From Maylandia zebra (lineage: Eukaryota > Chordata > Actinopteri > Cichliformes > Cichlidae), in NCBI RefSeq assembly GCF_041146795.1, contig NC_135182.1, forward strand, positions 498,501-562,500: 64,000 nucleotides of DNA. Reading direction: 5' to 3'. The notes beneath the pieces are model-generated. The model made no database searches. It was given only the letters and a program-made list of their open reading frames with translations, and was not told the DNA's origin. Of this stretch, positions 1 through 23,720 are shown in pieces. Within the stretch, counting starts at the first letter, position 1; each line of letters starts with the position of its first letter. The translations under genes were made by a program, and so were the position numbers.

Positions 1-780
1 ACGAGCAGGCAGTGGAACTTTAACCTGGTGGTGCGCTCAGCGGGAGCGGGACGTCCCCTGCTGGCTTCCTCTGTTGACTTATAATAGAAAGACAATGGAA
101 AAAGCAATCAAAGATTTCCACCCACTTATTACATATATGTATATTTTTTAAATGTGCATTACGTATCTCAGTACTTTGACGAGCTTTCCAACTCACAGCC
201 CACGCTGCTAATTTGAAATGTCGGGACATTTTATTTTCATCCCCTTGCACAAAGCTGTGAGCTCGTCACTGGAGGAACAAGGGAAGGTTAATGGCTGCAC
301 ATGTACACACAGTGTGTGGTGTGTGTGTGTGTGTGTTCAACCCGTCTATGAAGATGCATATTTTAAATATCAACTCAACACATGAGATGGAAGCATAACC
401 ACATTATTAACCTTTCCACAGAGCAGACGTCTTCCTCCCCACACCTGCGGGTAGTGCTTGCTCATAGGGATCATCAACAAAGCACGTTGAAACGACTCTT
501 GCTGTAAACTGGCACCGTGTGAATTTATGTGGCTGAACTGAATCCACATTACTGAAACATTTATGTAAATTCTGAAAAACTGAATGTTTTAACATTGCGT
601 GTTAATTCTTCACGAGGCAACTTTGTTACAACTTTGACATGCCCTGTATGTTAGTACATGTACTAACATACAGGACAACTACTCACCAAATGAATTTCAC
701 TGTTGTGGATATAACGTCTTAACTGGTTCATTGTTAATTATAAACGGACTTATCCTTTACTTGTATTTATTAGAAATATT
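1..780. other. Non-coding, no gene recognised
   Basis: Only short chance open frames are seen, with a short GT tract at about 318-334 and the palindrome described separately. Nothing else is recognised. Confidence 0.5.
643..674. repeat. 32-bp perfect palindrome
   Basis: The 16 bases from 643 to 658 are the exact reverse complement of 659-674, centred on GTACATGTAC, with no spacer. No other element end was recognised next to it. Confidence 0.85.
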
Positions 781-781
781 A

Positions 782-2310
782 CAGGGAGTGCAGAATTATT
801 AGGCAAGTTGTATTTTTGAGGAATAATTTTATTATTGAACAACAACCATGTTCTCAATGAACCCAAAAAACTCATTAATATCAAAGCTGAATGTTGTTGG
901 AAGTAGTTTTTAGTTTGTTTTTAGTTTTAGCTATTTTAGGGGGATATCTGTGTGTGCAGGTGACTATTACTGTGCATAATTATTAGGCAACTTAACAAAA
1001 AACAAATATATACCCATTTCAATTATTTATTTTTACCAGTGACACCAATATAACATCTCCACATTCACAAATATACATTTCTGACATTCAAAAACAAAAC
1101 AAAAACAAATCAGCGACCAATATAGCCACCTTTCTTTGCAAGGACACTCAAAAGCCTGCCATCCATGGATTCTGTCAGTGTTTTGATCTGTTCACCATCA
1201 ACATTGCGTGCAGCAGCAACCACAGCCTCCCAGACACTGTTCAGAGAGGTGTACTGTTTTCCCTCCTTGTAAATCTCACATTTGATGATGGACCACAGGT
1301 TCTCAATGGGGTTCAGATCAGGTGAACAAGGAGGCCATGTCATGAGTTTCTCTTCTTTTATACCCTTTCTTGCAGCCACGCTGTGGAGTACTTGGACGCG
1401 TGTGATGGAGCATTGTCCTGCATGAAAATCGTGTTTTTCTTGAAGGATGCAGACTTCTTCCTGTACCACTGCTTGAAGAAGGTGTCTTCCAGAAACTGGC
1501 AGTAGGACTGGGAGTTGAGCTTGACTCCATCCTCAACCCGAAAAGGCCCCACAAGCTCATCTTTGATGATACCAGCCCAAACCAGTACTCCACCTCCACC
1601 TTGCTGGCGTCTGAGTGGGACTGGAGCTCTCTGCCCTTTACCAATCCAGCCACGGGCCCATCCATCTGGCCCATCAAGACTCACTCTCATTTCATTAGTC
1701 CATAAAACCTTAGAAAAACCAGTCTTGAGATATTTCTTGGCCCAGTCTTGACGTTTCAGCTTGTGTGTCTTGTTCAGTGGTGGTCGTCTTTCAGCCTTTC
1801 TTACCTTGGCCATGTCTCTGAGTATTGCACACCTTGTGCTTTTGGGCACTCCAGTGATGTTGCAGCTCTGAAATATGGCCAAACTGGTGGCAAGTGGCAT
1901 CTTGGCAGCTGCACGCTTGACTTTTCTCAGTTCACGGGCAGTTATTTTGCGCCTTGGTTTTTCCACACGCTTCTTGCGACCCTGTTGACTATTTTGAATG
2001 AAACGCTTGATTGTTCGATGATCACGCTTCAGAAGCTTTGCAATTTTGAGACTGCTGCATCCCTCTGCAAGATATCTCACTATTTCTGACTTTTCTGAGC
2101 CTGTCAAGTCCTTCTTTTGACCCATTTTGCCAAAGGAAAGGACATTGCCTAATAATTATGCACACCTGATATAGGGTGTTGATGTCATTAGACCACACCC
2201 CTTCTAATTACAGAGATGCACATCACCTAATATGCTTAATTGGTAGTAGGCTTTCGAGCCTATACAGCTTGGAGTAAGACAACATGCATGAAGAGGATGA
2301 TGTGGACTTA
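782..2310 (-). mobile_element. Degenerate Tc1/mariner-type transposon
   Basis: The left end follows a TA dinucleotide and starts CAGGGAGTGCAGAATTATTA. An inner copy of the motif (GCATAATTATTAGGCAA) is at about 973-990, and its inverted counterpart TTGCCTAATAATTATGCAC is at about 2145-2163. The transposase lies between them on the minus strand. The right terminal repeat is not visible; the sequence runs into the CTAT microsatellite at 2311, which seems to have replaced the end. The element sits upstream of cd28. Confidence 0.8.
1110..2125 (-). pseudogene. Tc1-type transposase, frameshifted
   Basis: The reading frame starts at 2125 (MGQKKDLTGSEKSEIVRYL) with the N-terminal helix-turn-helix region, and continues through LWTNEMRVSLDGPDGW and FMQDNAPSHAS. 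A frameshift near 1360-1390 moves the C-terminal part ([19 protein letters not shown], ending at 1110) into another frame. The first catalytic Asp of the DDE triad appears as Asn144 in TNE, where the family has TDE. Both defects point to an inactive copy. Confidence 0.85.
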
Positions 2311-2468
<158 letters not shown>

Positions 2469-2654
2469 CTTTTTAATTAATTAATTAATTAATACAGAAA
2501 GTGAGAGAGAGATAGGTTCATATGGGCCCCCCTTTTCATTTGTGTCAGTTTCTTTCATTGAAGCTGGTTTTCAAAACCCACAGATTTGGTCTTTTTTCCA
2601 TTTTGTTTTAATTTCTTAAAAGAATTAAAAAAAATGTGTGAAAGTGAAACATGT

Positions 2655-2655
<1 letters not shown>

Positions 2656-2743
<88 letters not shown>
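2656..2743. repeat. (CA)n microsatellite
   Basis: Uninterrupted CA/AC dinucleotide tract, about 600 bases upstream of the cd28 start codon. Confidence 0.97.
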
Positions 2744-2747
<4 letters not shown>

Positions 2748-3335
2748 ACAGGTGAGTCTGCAGCAACATGTACACCCATATAAACACGTCCAACAAACAT
2801 ATCCAGTCTGAAAGTGTACATTTGCACATACAATGGATTTTTCACACACGTGCGAGACAAACAAAACACACATGCAGTTAGTGGGTGAGGGAGAACTACA
2901 GACCACAGCAAGTCACACAGATGGGTGAAAGTGGATCACATCAAAAGTCTCTGTTTTGTGTTCTTTTTTGTTACTCTGCGAATAAAAGCTGACTGACAGC
3001 CAGTATCAGCTACAACAACAAAGTGCAGGTTTAGTTTCAGTGCCCACTGCTTCAAAAACAAAACAAACAAACAAAAGCAACTGTAACTGTGCGTGTGTGT
3101 GTGTGGGGACACGTGGGTATTCGTTTTCTATGGTTTCATAGCTTCACACAGGAAATGTTCCTACCTGACAGTCACTCACTTCTCTTTACTGAACATGGTG
3201 TTTGTTAGCACGTGGCAAATAGCATTCACGTAGTGAGGACTGTGATAACCCCCCTCACACCTTACAGGAAACAAAATCTGTCCTCGTCACAGACCAGCAT
3301 CAAACACGGGCAGCTTAGCTTCAGAGGACAGCAAG
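2744..3335 (+). other. cd28 upstream region and presumed 5' UTR
   Basis: No gene is seen. This stretch should hold the cd28 promoter, but no convincing TATA box or initiator could be placed by eye. Confidence 0.3.
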
Positions 3336-14258
<10,923 letters not shown>

Positions 14259-14989
14259 CTGCTGCTTATGGCAATCATCCATAAATATCACGAGTATTAA
14301 ACCTAGGAATGCTGCCAACACCATTTAGTACAAGTCAGAGGACTACTGCGTAGGTATGGAAAAGATTCACCTGTTGGGGTCTTTACCAAGTTGTTTTTTG
14401 ATGTTGTTTGTATGTTTTCTGATGGTTAGTCTAAACGGCGTGGACATGCACAGCACATTTAATGGTATGTCTGGATTTCAGGCATTTGTTTTATGGTTGG
14501 TGCTTCGTAGGATTAGGATTAGCACACGTGATGAGTTAGGCTTACCTAACACCATCACAAGGCTGTTTGTCTAAACCTTTCAATTTTTACAATTACCAAA
14601 AGGAAAAACAGTATAGACAGATAATAGTAGAATTATTGTTAATTATTCTTATTTAAACTTGTTGATATTAACCAGGTCACTGATGACCCATCCAGGGTAA
14701 GGGAGCAGAATCTGGGCTTAGAATCCCCATCTTTCTGTAGGACATTCATCCACCACCCAAAGGCCAAAAACTTTAATGGAAACAACAGTAATGACATTAA
14801 CTTAATCCAAGATGTAACATGTTCTGGTCCTGGAAGATTTGCCTGTTTAGCATGTACTCAAAGCAAAGTCCAACTCTGGATGACTCTGTGGGTGTCAACT
14901 GAAAATACTACATGTATACTGAGAAACCATCAGTTAGACACATTACTTATGTAGCAATGTCAACAGACTTTCAGACAAAGAATTGGGGA

Positions 14990-14995
14990 AATAAA
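14990..14995 (+). promoter_or_regulatory. Candidate polyadenylation signal of cd28
   Basis: This is the first AATAAA found downstream of the cd28 stop codon at 14256-14258, about 730 bases into the presumed 3' UTR. A second AATAAA lies at 15036-15041. Which one is used cannot be told from sequence. Confidence 0.35.
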
Positions 14996-17900
14996 ATATT
15001 TCAATACACAAAACTTAACACAAAAAGAAAATATAAATAAACAAATTTGTCAAACTGTTCTGACTTCAAAGCACTTTCAGCCTTTAGATCAGTTCACTGT
15101 AGCTTGAACCCTAGAAACCCTAGAAAGTCCCAGAACAGAAGAAGTGCACACTGAAAATGTATGTAAGAGTGTAAGTGTATGTAAGTGTGTAAATGTATGT
15201 AAGAGTGTAAGTGTATGTAAGAGTGATCCTTTAGCTTTGCTTTGCTTAATATGTGGCTAAGTGCAACCCTGAGTGGTTCAGCAGAGCACTGGTGGTTGTT
15301 AAAAGTTAAAATATTTAAGAACAGTTTAAAACATTTTGTTTGATCTTTACTTTTTTCTTATGTATTATTATTATTATTATTATTATTATTGTTGTTGTTG
15401 TTGTATTACTTGTTTAATTAATGATAAAGTCTGTCCCACTACTGTGAAGTATATGTACATTACATGTTGCACAGTAAACACCTTTGCTATAAACATGAGA
15501 TGTTTTAAAATAGAAAAAATCATGTGTATTTTTAGAACATTTTGCCATTATGTAATGACTGTGTTCACTTCTGGGACTGATGTGCTGAAAATCTATTTCC
15601 TTCTCTTGTTTGGTTGATATATGAGTAATTTTCCTTCATATTCAGCTACATTATGCTGTCGTGAGTTCAGAGATGCCTCACGCGTGTGTGGATTTACTCA
15701 GAAGTGACTGTATCTTTTTTCTTTGATGAAGATGACAAATGTCTTATTACTCAGAATAAGTGCGCTCATGGCTCTGCAGGAAACCGACACGTCTCAAGTC
15801 TCAATATAATCTTGCATATTTTTCTCGTCACTCACTAACATTTAAATGTTATTAATTCATTTATTTTTTAGTTTGTCTCTGTTGAAAATAAATGAATGAA
15901 TCATTCCTATGAGCAAGACAAGATGCAGCTGGACTCTGAGCTTTAGTTAAGTGGAAGCAACAAAAAGTCTGGGAACACCAGGAAAGATTTACAGCACTTA
16001 TTTTGAATTTCATAAAACATATTTTTATTATGAATGATTAAAGATGGATATGTCCAAAATACACGTCATGATGAGCTCAGAGCCTGTCAGTCAGTCAGCC
16101 GGGTCATGTTTTTACGAGTTTTCACACTAGTTTCACTCGAAAGTTAGCAACAAAGGCTAACCGTGTCATAGAGATACAACAGACTGAAGTCTGAGATGTA
16201 GTTTTTAAATGTGAGGTGTTAAAAAAAACCAGACTGTGTTATATCGGCTTACTTAAGTGGATGTGGGCTGACTTTGTACATTTGTTTATTTACAGATAAC
16301 TTGGTTAGATGGTGTTGACCCTTAGTGACATTATGGGATGTAGTTTATCAGCCTGTGTCAGTGTATCTACTGGGAATGTGATCAAATTAATACTGTCATA
16401 TGTTCAGAGTCTTGTTACATTTGGCTGTTAGAATAGATTCAGACAGAACTGAGAGTAAAAAAGCAGCAAATAGTCAGCCTTGAAAAAAATGGGCTAAATG
16501 AGTAATTGCAGTAAAAAACTGTATCATATTCATCAACAACATCTTGGCAGTATTACTGTATATTATTTATACCAATCCATAATGACCGACTGCACACGTG
16601 TAACGTCTGAGAGAGCAGACACCTGCCACAGTGGACACTGTGGACAACAAAGGAAACGGTGACATACTCTTCATCATTACACAATTACAATCAACGAGGA
16701 ACTCCATAACATTCAAAAACACAGAAAACAAATGTATTCATATGTGAATGGACCAAAACATGCTCAAAGGTGTAAACAGCCATTAAAACCACAAAGGTGC
16801 CTTGCTGCTGTATATCAAGAAGGAAGCTGACATGTTGGGCAGAGCCTGTGTTCTAATGTAGAAAGCAGATTTATTTGCATACAAAACAGAGACATTTCTG
16901 ACTGTGTTTCACAAAAAGTAGACGAAAACGTTTTGTTTTAGTGATTAAGTGTGCAGCATGTCACAGTCCTGCAGGACCCTCGCCCTTTCTCTCCCTACCC
17001 CCTCCCCTCTGTCGCTCTCATGTCATGACTGAGTTTGTGTGCCTCGGGTTTCAGAGGCGGCCTCAGAGACCTTCCTGCCACTAGCTTAGCCTCTAAGAAA
17101 GAACTGCGATCTCTGTCGCTGCACTTGTGTCCATCACTGTATTCACAGAGACACAGCACTGGCATGCTGTCGTCACTGATAGTCACCTGTGAGTCACACT
17201 GTGTCCCTCCTAAAACACTGAGTTATCCTAACACTGAAGAAAAATTGGGGCAGATGGAAAATATTTATTCTGCTCTATCAATATGTAGTAATAAATATTT
17301 GGATCTGACTGTTGTTGATTAGCAAGTATTGTTAGGAAGCTTTAGGAAAAGTCTGGGATACGTGCAGAGGGCAGCAGTCTTAAAACTAATTCTTGAATAT
17401 TTGACTGATGAATAAATATACAAAGATTTAAATTCATGTACCTCACTGTGGTATACACATTATTACTGCATGATTACTAATTACCCAAACTGTGTATTCA
17501 CACGATCTAATTGCCAACTGTTATCTTTAAAACCACGTGATGACCTGAAATCCCCTCTGACACTTCTTGGACTTACTCCAGGGCTCTGGATGAGCTAGAA
17601 ATCCCACAAAGGCTGCAGAGAAACATCTTCATCATCTCCAAGACTTCAGAGGAAACATTCTGTAGATCAACAAGACAAAAGCTGAACATTTAGAAAGACT
17701 GTGCTTCTTGCATCTGTTGTAAAACTGACACAGCTTTTCATATGATGTGACAGGTGAGACCTGAGCGTGGGAACCGGCCCTGGTAGGGTTCACGTCTAAA
17801 AGCCTTTCAGTGGGGCTGAATTTCAAAGACGAGTATTGCATTTACTCGAGAATCCTTGTCTAATGTTAAAATGTGTTTAATCAAACTTTCAGCTCTGAGA

Positions 17901-18889
17901 AAGGGTCGAAATCTTCACGGCACTATCGTTTATCATGGTAGACTAACTACCCGGCATAGCCTGCACTTACTGCCCAGTATAAACTTTGAATAGCATGGAA
18001 CCGTCATCACTTCATTTGCTTTAAAACAATATTTAGAAACATCTAGAAACCTTAAACACACGTACACATCCAGTATCCCATTCAAACAAAATCTAAAGTA
18101 ATTATTACATTTAGGCTTTAAATAGCTAACTTAGCAAAGCACCAGTTTACCGGAAGTGTTTTACAGAACAACAAAGGGACACATGGCAAACATGAAACAC
18201 AGATACAGTAGACACAGGCAGACACAGACCTTCAGCCTGCATTCTTTCCAGGAGCCAGCAGGGGGCGACCTCACTGCTTTCAAAAGGGGCCCAGATTTCT
18301 TACTTCTGTATAATAAACGACCCCCGGCTTCAAGAAAAGACACTCCTGATAAGGTCATGATCTCAGTCTTAATGAATACAACAGGATGTCTGCTTTGTAA
18401 ATAATAATCACAAATGTCAGAGCAGGGTTAGGCTGGGACTAGCTTGTGACTGACAAGTATGAGTGTGCAGAGTCACTCCTCACTCCATCTTCACAACCAG
18501 TTTCAAAAGGCCATCGCAGCACAAACATGCTGAGCTCAGTACTTTGAAACAGGACACAGTCATCAGTCCCACTGGGATCGATGACTGTGTCCATCTTTTC
18601 TATACAGTCTGCAGGGTCGCTGAATAACTTACTTGTTACTCAGAGTAGCAATTAACTTAGTTCCTTTGCTCAGAGAACCGAGTGAAAGGCACAATAATCA
18701 CAGTGCAGCTTAGTGTCAGCTGTTTCTAACAGGTGAACAAGTCAGTATCTTTAAACGTTTCCTATTATTCCCAGGTTTATGAGAAATCAGATGACCTGCA
18801 GGTAGCAAGCAGTCAGTAACATTAGAACATAAGGAGTGCTCTCAGAAGACTGATCTTTAAAACAGCGTGTGAGACGTACAGTTCAATAC
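14996..18889. other. cd28-ctla4 intergenic DNA, first part
   Basis: Apart from the TTA tract, no gene, RNA gene or clear element is recognised. Open frames are short, without splice or domain support. Confidence 0.4.
15363..15404. repeat. (TTA)n/(TTG)n microsatellite
   Basis: Short trinucleotide tract downstream of cd28. Confidence 0.9.
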
Positions 18890-19160
18890 AATCATAATGG
18901 ATTTATATAGCGCTTTTCCAGGAACCCAAAGTGCTTTACAATGCCACTGTGCATTCACTCTCACATTCACACTGGTGGAGGCAGCTACAGGTGTAGCCTC
19001 AGCTGCCCTGACAGAGGTGAGGCTGCCATATCGCGCCACCGGCCCCTCTGGCCATCACCAGTAGGCGGTAGGGTAAAGTGTCTTGCCCAAGGACACAACG
19101 ACCAGGACAGAGAGCCCGGGGATCGAACCGGCGACCTTCCGTTACAGATGTGATTACTAT
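18890..19160 (-). mobile_element. tRNA-derived SINE, minus strand (copy 1)
   Basis: Read on the minus strand, it holds a pol III B-box-like GGTTCGATCCCCGG near 19117-19130, and ends with the motif AGCGCTATATAAAT near 18903-18916. Copies at 25556-25800 and 27066-27378 share the body and end. Confidence 0.75.
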
Positions 19161-19791
19161 GTTGTCTCTTGCTTTTATATTTTCCTCTCCAATACAAGCT
19201 GCAATACAAGGATGCATTACACACAGACGGTTATACGAGTACTTTTTCTGTCATAAAGGAATCAAAAGTTCTAATTTCACTGAAAATAAAGCAGTTTCAC
19301 ATCTTTTAGATCCATTTTTAGTTTCCCAAGTTCTCATAACGTCAACTAAGAGTCGCAAAGAGAGAATCGAAAATTTGATTCATACTTCTGAAATCAGTCT
19401 TCCACAGCACGGAGGCGGCTCTAACTGGGTCACAGGCATATTGAGATGAAAAACTGTTCCTGGCCTTGTCGTAAACCACGGTTTAATTTTCATTATGTTT
19501 GGGAAAGACAGAATATATAGAAGATATAGCCACAGTGTTACATGGTTAGATAGCTATAGCTCTGGGTTCATGTGAAATATTTGCTGAGCTGATGCTGGTT
19601 CTTGTGTTTGGTCGGTGTGTGGAGCTCTCGTGTCTTCCCTGTGTTCCTCTTCCAGTTTTATAACATTTCATTATCCACAGTGGACACACTCAGAACAGTC
19701 AAAGCTGATCACACTGCAGCTCATCCAAAAGGTAATCACAGATATCACCTCATTCACTCACCAGATCACGGACTCACCACATAGCAAGGCA

Positions 19792-19792
<1 letters not shown>

Positions 19793-19825
<33 letters not shown>

Positions 19826-19838
19826 GTTATTGTTATTA

Positions 19839-19888
<50 letters not shown>

Positions 19889-19948
19889 GTTATTGTTATT
19901 ATTGTTATTATTATTATTATTATTATCATCATCATCATCATCATCAGA
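19793..19948. repeat. (TTA)n microsatellite with TTG and TCA interruptions
   Basis: About 50 trinucleotide units, mostly TTA, ending in (TCA)n. Confidence 0.95.
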
Positions 19949-20499
19949 TAATTATATTTTACATTCTCTATGAGACTCTAAAAGAACTTTACTGAGTTCT
20001 GTAAACAGGGCTGATTGGTATTTAATGGAAACCTATAAAAACATGGGTCTCACCTAAAAACGTTTCTGTACAGTAATTTAGAATTTCTCTCTCTCATTGC
20101 AGACATCTATTTAAAAAGTAAAGCAACTCAATAATGCTGATGGGTGGAAGTCTAAAACACTCTTTGGCACACTCAGTAGATAAAGACAGAGCAACAACCA
20201 GCCTGAGCCCTGGAACTGGCTCCATCAGAGTCACAGCTTCATTTAAGGAAAACAAATAGTACAATTAACAGCTATCCTCTTCAGGCTTGTTGTGCACCAG
20301 TGCACCACTCCCAGCACTCCTGCAACATCACCCAACAGCATTTCATCGAATGTTTCATCACACGCTGCTACTCTCTTTTATTCAGTTGCACAATACTGTC
20401 AAGAATCACCTGCACTGATAGTTAAGTTATTTATTTTTCAGGATATAGTTATATTGTTACTTTATTAGAGTTATTTGATATTATATTTGTATTACTGTA

Positions 20500-20664
20500 T
20501 ATTACTGTTACTACTATTCTTATTGTATATGTTGTATATCTTTTTCCTGTGCTCCTCTGTCTCTCCTGCTGCATTGAGCATGTGTACGACAAAAATTCCC
20601 TCGGGATAAATAAAGTTCTTCTTATCTTATCTTATCTTATCTTATCTTATCTTATCTTATCTTA
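20500..20664 (+). mobile_element. LINE/retroposon 3' end with (TTATC)n tail
   Basis: The motif AATTCCCTCGGGATAAATAAA followed by GTTCTTC and tandem TTATC units is a common fish retroposon 3' terminus. A related end is at 30895-30990. No coding sequence is seen upstream. Confidence 0.5.
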
Positions 20665-23600
20665 CATTTAAGCAGTTCTGCACTTTTGCATTTGGTGCAA
20701 ACTGTTCTAAATCGCTCATGTGCAATCATGCAAACATATCACGGTGCAAAAAGAGCAAATATTATATCCTGTAAGTATAACTATAGCAGCAGGAATCAAA
20801 GACAAGAGGGGAGAAAGCAACTGCATACTTTGAGCTATTACATTGGTGAAAATGAACACAAGATTTAAAGCTGTGGAGAGCTGAAGGCAGAGAGGCTTGG
20901 GTACGCTTCTTTGTTTGGAACCAGTCGTCCGTTAGTCGTTAACGAACTCTACAAATTCAAAAACACTGAAACAAAACAGTCACATGTCTTAGGATGGAAG
21001 GGCAGGGATAGACCCATTGGCATCAGTTTTCTACTTACCTCTCAAAGCACTTAAAACAAGCTACATTACCTCCACTCTCACACCCATGATCAATTTAAAC
21101 TCTCCAACAGCAACACTGTACTCTGGATTCATATTGCTGTCATGATAAGCAGAGCATCACCATATCACTCAAATATGTGTTTAAGATAAAACAGAAAGTA
21201 AAGTGATGGAGAAGTTTATAATCTTATGTAAAGTAGTAGAAATATATGCATGCCAGTCGAGATGCTGCAAAGTGCAAGTGTGGAGCTTCAAGCAGTGTCT
21301 CTCAGTTTTGGGCCTGAGGAGCGCTGCAGCTTTGACGGGAGGACGTCTGTTTATTATTTATATCACTGAGACGTTTGTGCATTTAACGAAAAACTGGATA
21401 AATGGAACCAAATGGGATTTTGCAGCTGTTAAACTGCTTTCGATAGTTTTGCATTTGCTTCGTGTTACAATTGCTGCATCAACACAATCTACTGAAGCTG
21501 AGCACAGAGCTGCCAATATAGATCATTACTCTCGTCTACGCGGTGTAAAGTAGGAACATCAGATGAGCACGTGCTTTTGCAACTTTGGCCTTTTTAAAGA
21601 CGCTTTGCAGAACTAAACAGTGAAACCATCTCCTTTCAATAGCTTTTTGCACATGCAGGGGCTGACGGCTTCTCATTACATGCATGCGCTTCATAGTAAA
21701 CCATCCTGAAACAATGACAGCAGCAGAAATAAACCACCATTTTCCGGGTGACTGTAGTGCTGACTGTAACTTCAGTCAGCTTTGTCAAAAACGGGGTTTA
21801 ACCCCACAGAGTGTTTCCAGGCAAAACACAGATGTGACGTCAGGACACCGAATGTCACAACATCAGCACTTTCACAGTGAACTATCTGAAAATGCACTTG
21901 CAAAATTAGCTGTTTTCCACTGTTTGCACCTTATCGTTGCATATTAGGTGCAGCAGGCCTGAGAGGAATGCATAAATGAAACTACGAAAATGATTGTTAT
22001 ATTCCAGAGAGAAATAGCAAATCAGCGATAATGTTAAAATACAACATGTGGGGAACTTGTGGGTGCTGATTGCATCATGCGCTGCATTATGCTGCAAGCA
22101 GGACTTGAATGCTGTTTTAAAAGTCCTTTAAAAGCTTTACAGGAACAAATGTGACAAATTAGTGACACAGTTTGCTTTTGCCTTGAAAGTAGTCAGAGTT
22201 ATTACGTTTTGGAGTTGATCTCTGCAAGCTACTTCAATCACAGGTTAAAAACGTAAACTTAAACATATACTTGTGCTAACCTGGACTAGACTAAGCTGTT
22301 ATTTTGGAGCTGAATGGACCCGCCTAAGTAGAGAACAACGTTTGTCTGTGTTTTTGCAGAAAACCATCCTGCTGTGATGAGGCAACACAGTTTTGGAAAA
22401 CAAAAACAGTTTCTACTGTACATCCCACTCACAGCTTTGTGTAGTCACTCTACTCCCCTACAAAGCTCAGTGTTCTGCTGTTTAGTTTAGTTAGCCTGCC
22501 TTGTTTTGTTTTTGTTTGTCTAAAAGCATATAAAGATGAATTAACCTCTTGATGCCACCAGTTCACGAGCGACTCCCCGGGGTTTGGTTTTTCAGACACT
22601 ACACAATGGTCCATCTGAGGTGAAGCCCAGTAAGTTTTGATCCTCCGGTTTTGTTGTTTCAAACAGGAGATAATTGTATAAAAAGAAGTTAAACTACAAC
22701 TAAAGACAATAAGACTATGTGCATGTAAAATATCAAATATTCAGCAAGAATACACAAGTATTCAGGAATATTCATTAACTTGGGAAGAGTCATGGACAGA
22801 AAATCATGTTAGCAATGGCTCAGTGAAAAACAACAGTGGGTTTGTTTTTATGCTTTACAGATTTTGCACTGTTATCTAAAACTTGGAAGGAAAATTCAAC
22901 AGTCACAGGAATTCAAACTAAATATTCACCCAGCAAAAGTTTCCACACGAACAAGTCATTTGTGCACGTTAGTTTCCACCCAAGATTCACCTGCCAAAGC
23001 CTCAATCAGCGACTGTGCCTCAGAGACGCGCTCACACGCTTCATGTAAAATCAACAAAACTCTAAAAACAATCAGATTTTGGAATTAGACACAAAAGCTT
23101 CAGTGAACAGAGCATTTAGTGTATATTTGAATAAAGCACTGAATCACTGAATTTTGCTGTATGAGCATATGCAAAGGATCTTAAATTATTCACAGAGTTG
23201 AAAGAGATGTAAAAATTCCCGAGCCAGCAGGTGTTACTTTGTTTTCAGTAGCTGTTCTGGAACATTCTTACGCTCTTCACATCCTTTAAAGAACATAAAC
23301 AGCATCATGTTTATTTTTTCTGTCTTATTAATATTGAAGTTTTCTTGAGAATTTAATTGACTGCTGTCATCTTTTACCATGATTTCCTTTCTTTGTTTTT
23401 TCATGTTTTGAGCAGCTTCTTCTGTTTTCTTCAGACAGAGGATGCTGCTATTAAACTAGTTCATTAAAATCATAGAAAAATGAAATTCATGTTTTTCTCA
23501 GTGTTCCAGCAGAACCACAACCACGTTGCCATCTCTCTTACCGGCAAAACCTCGTCATCATTTCCTGTGCTGCTGCACAGTTTCCATGACAGCACCGTAA

Positions 23601-23720
23601 GGAAATATAAAGATGAGTTTCACTCATTTTCATGTATTTCTGTCAAATTTGCTCAGTGTGAGTGATCGCCAGCTTAAGGATCATTTTAAGTGCCTGTGGC
23701 TTTCTGTGTAGCAGTGTAGG
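20665..23720. other. cd28-ctla4 intergenic DNA, last part and ctla4 upstream
   Basis: No gene or element is recognised. The last few hundred bases should contain the ctla4 promoter, but no core element could be placed with confidence. Confidence 0.4.

Noticed and set aside
19615-19995. 126-codon frame with long tyrosine runs
   Set aside because: Produced by the TTA microsatellite.
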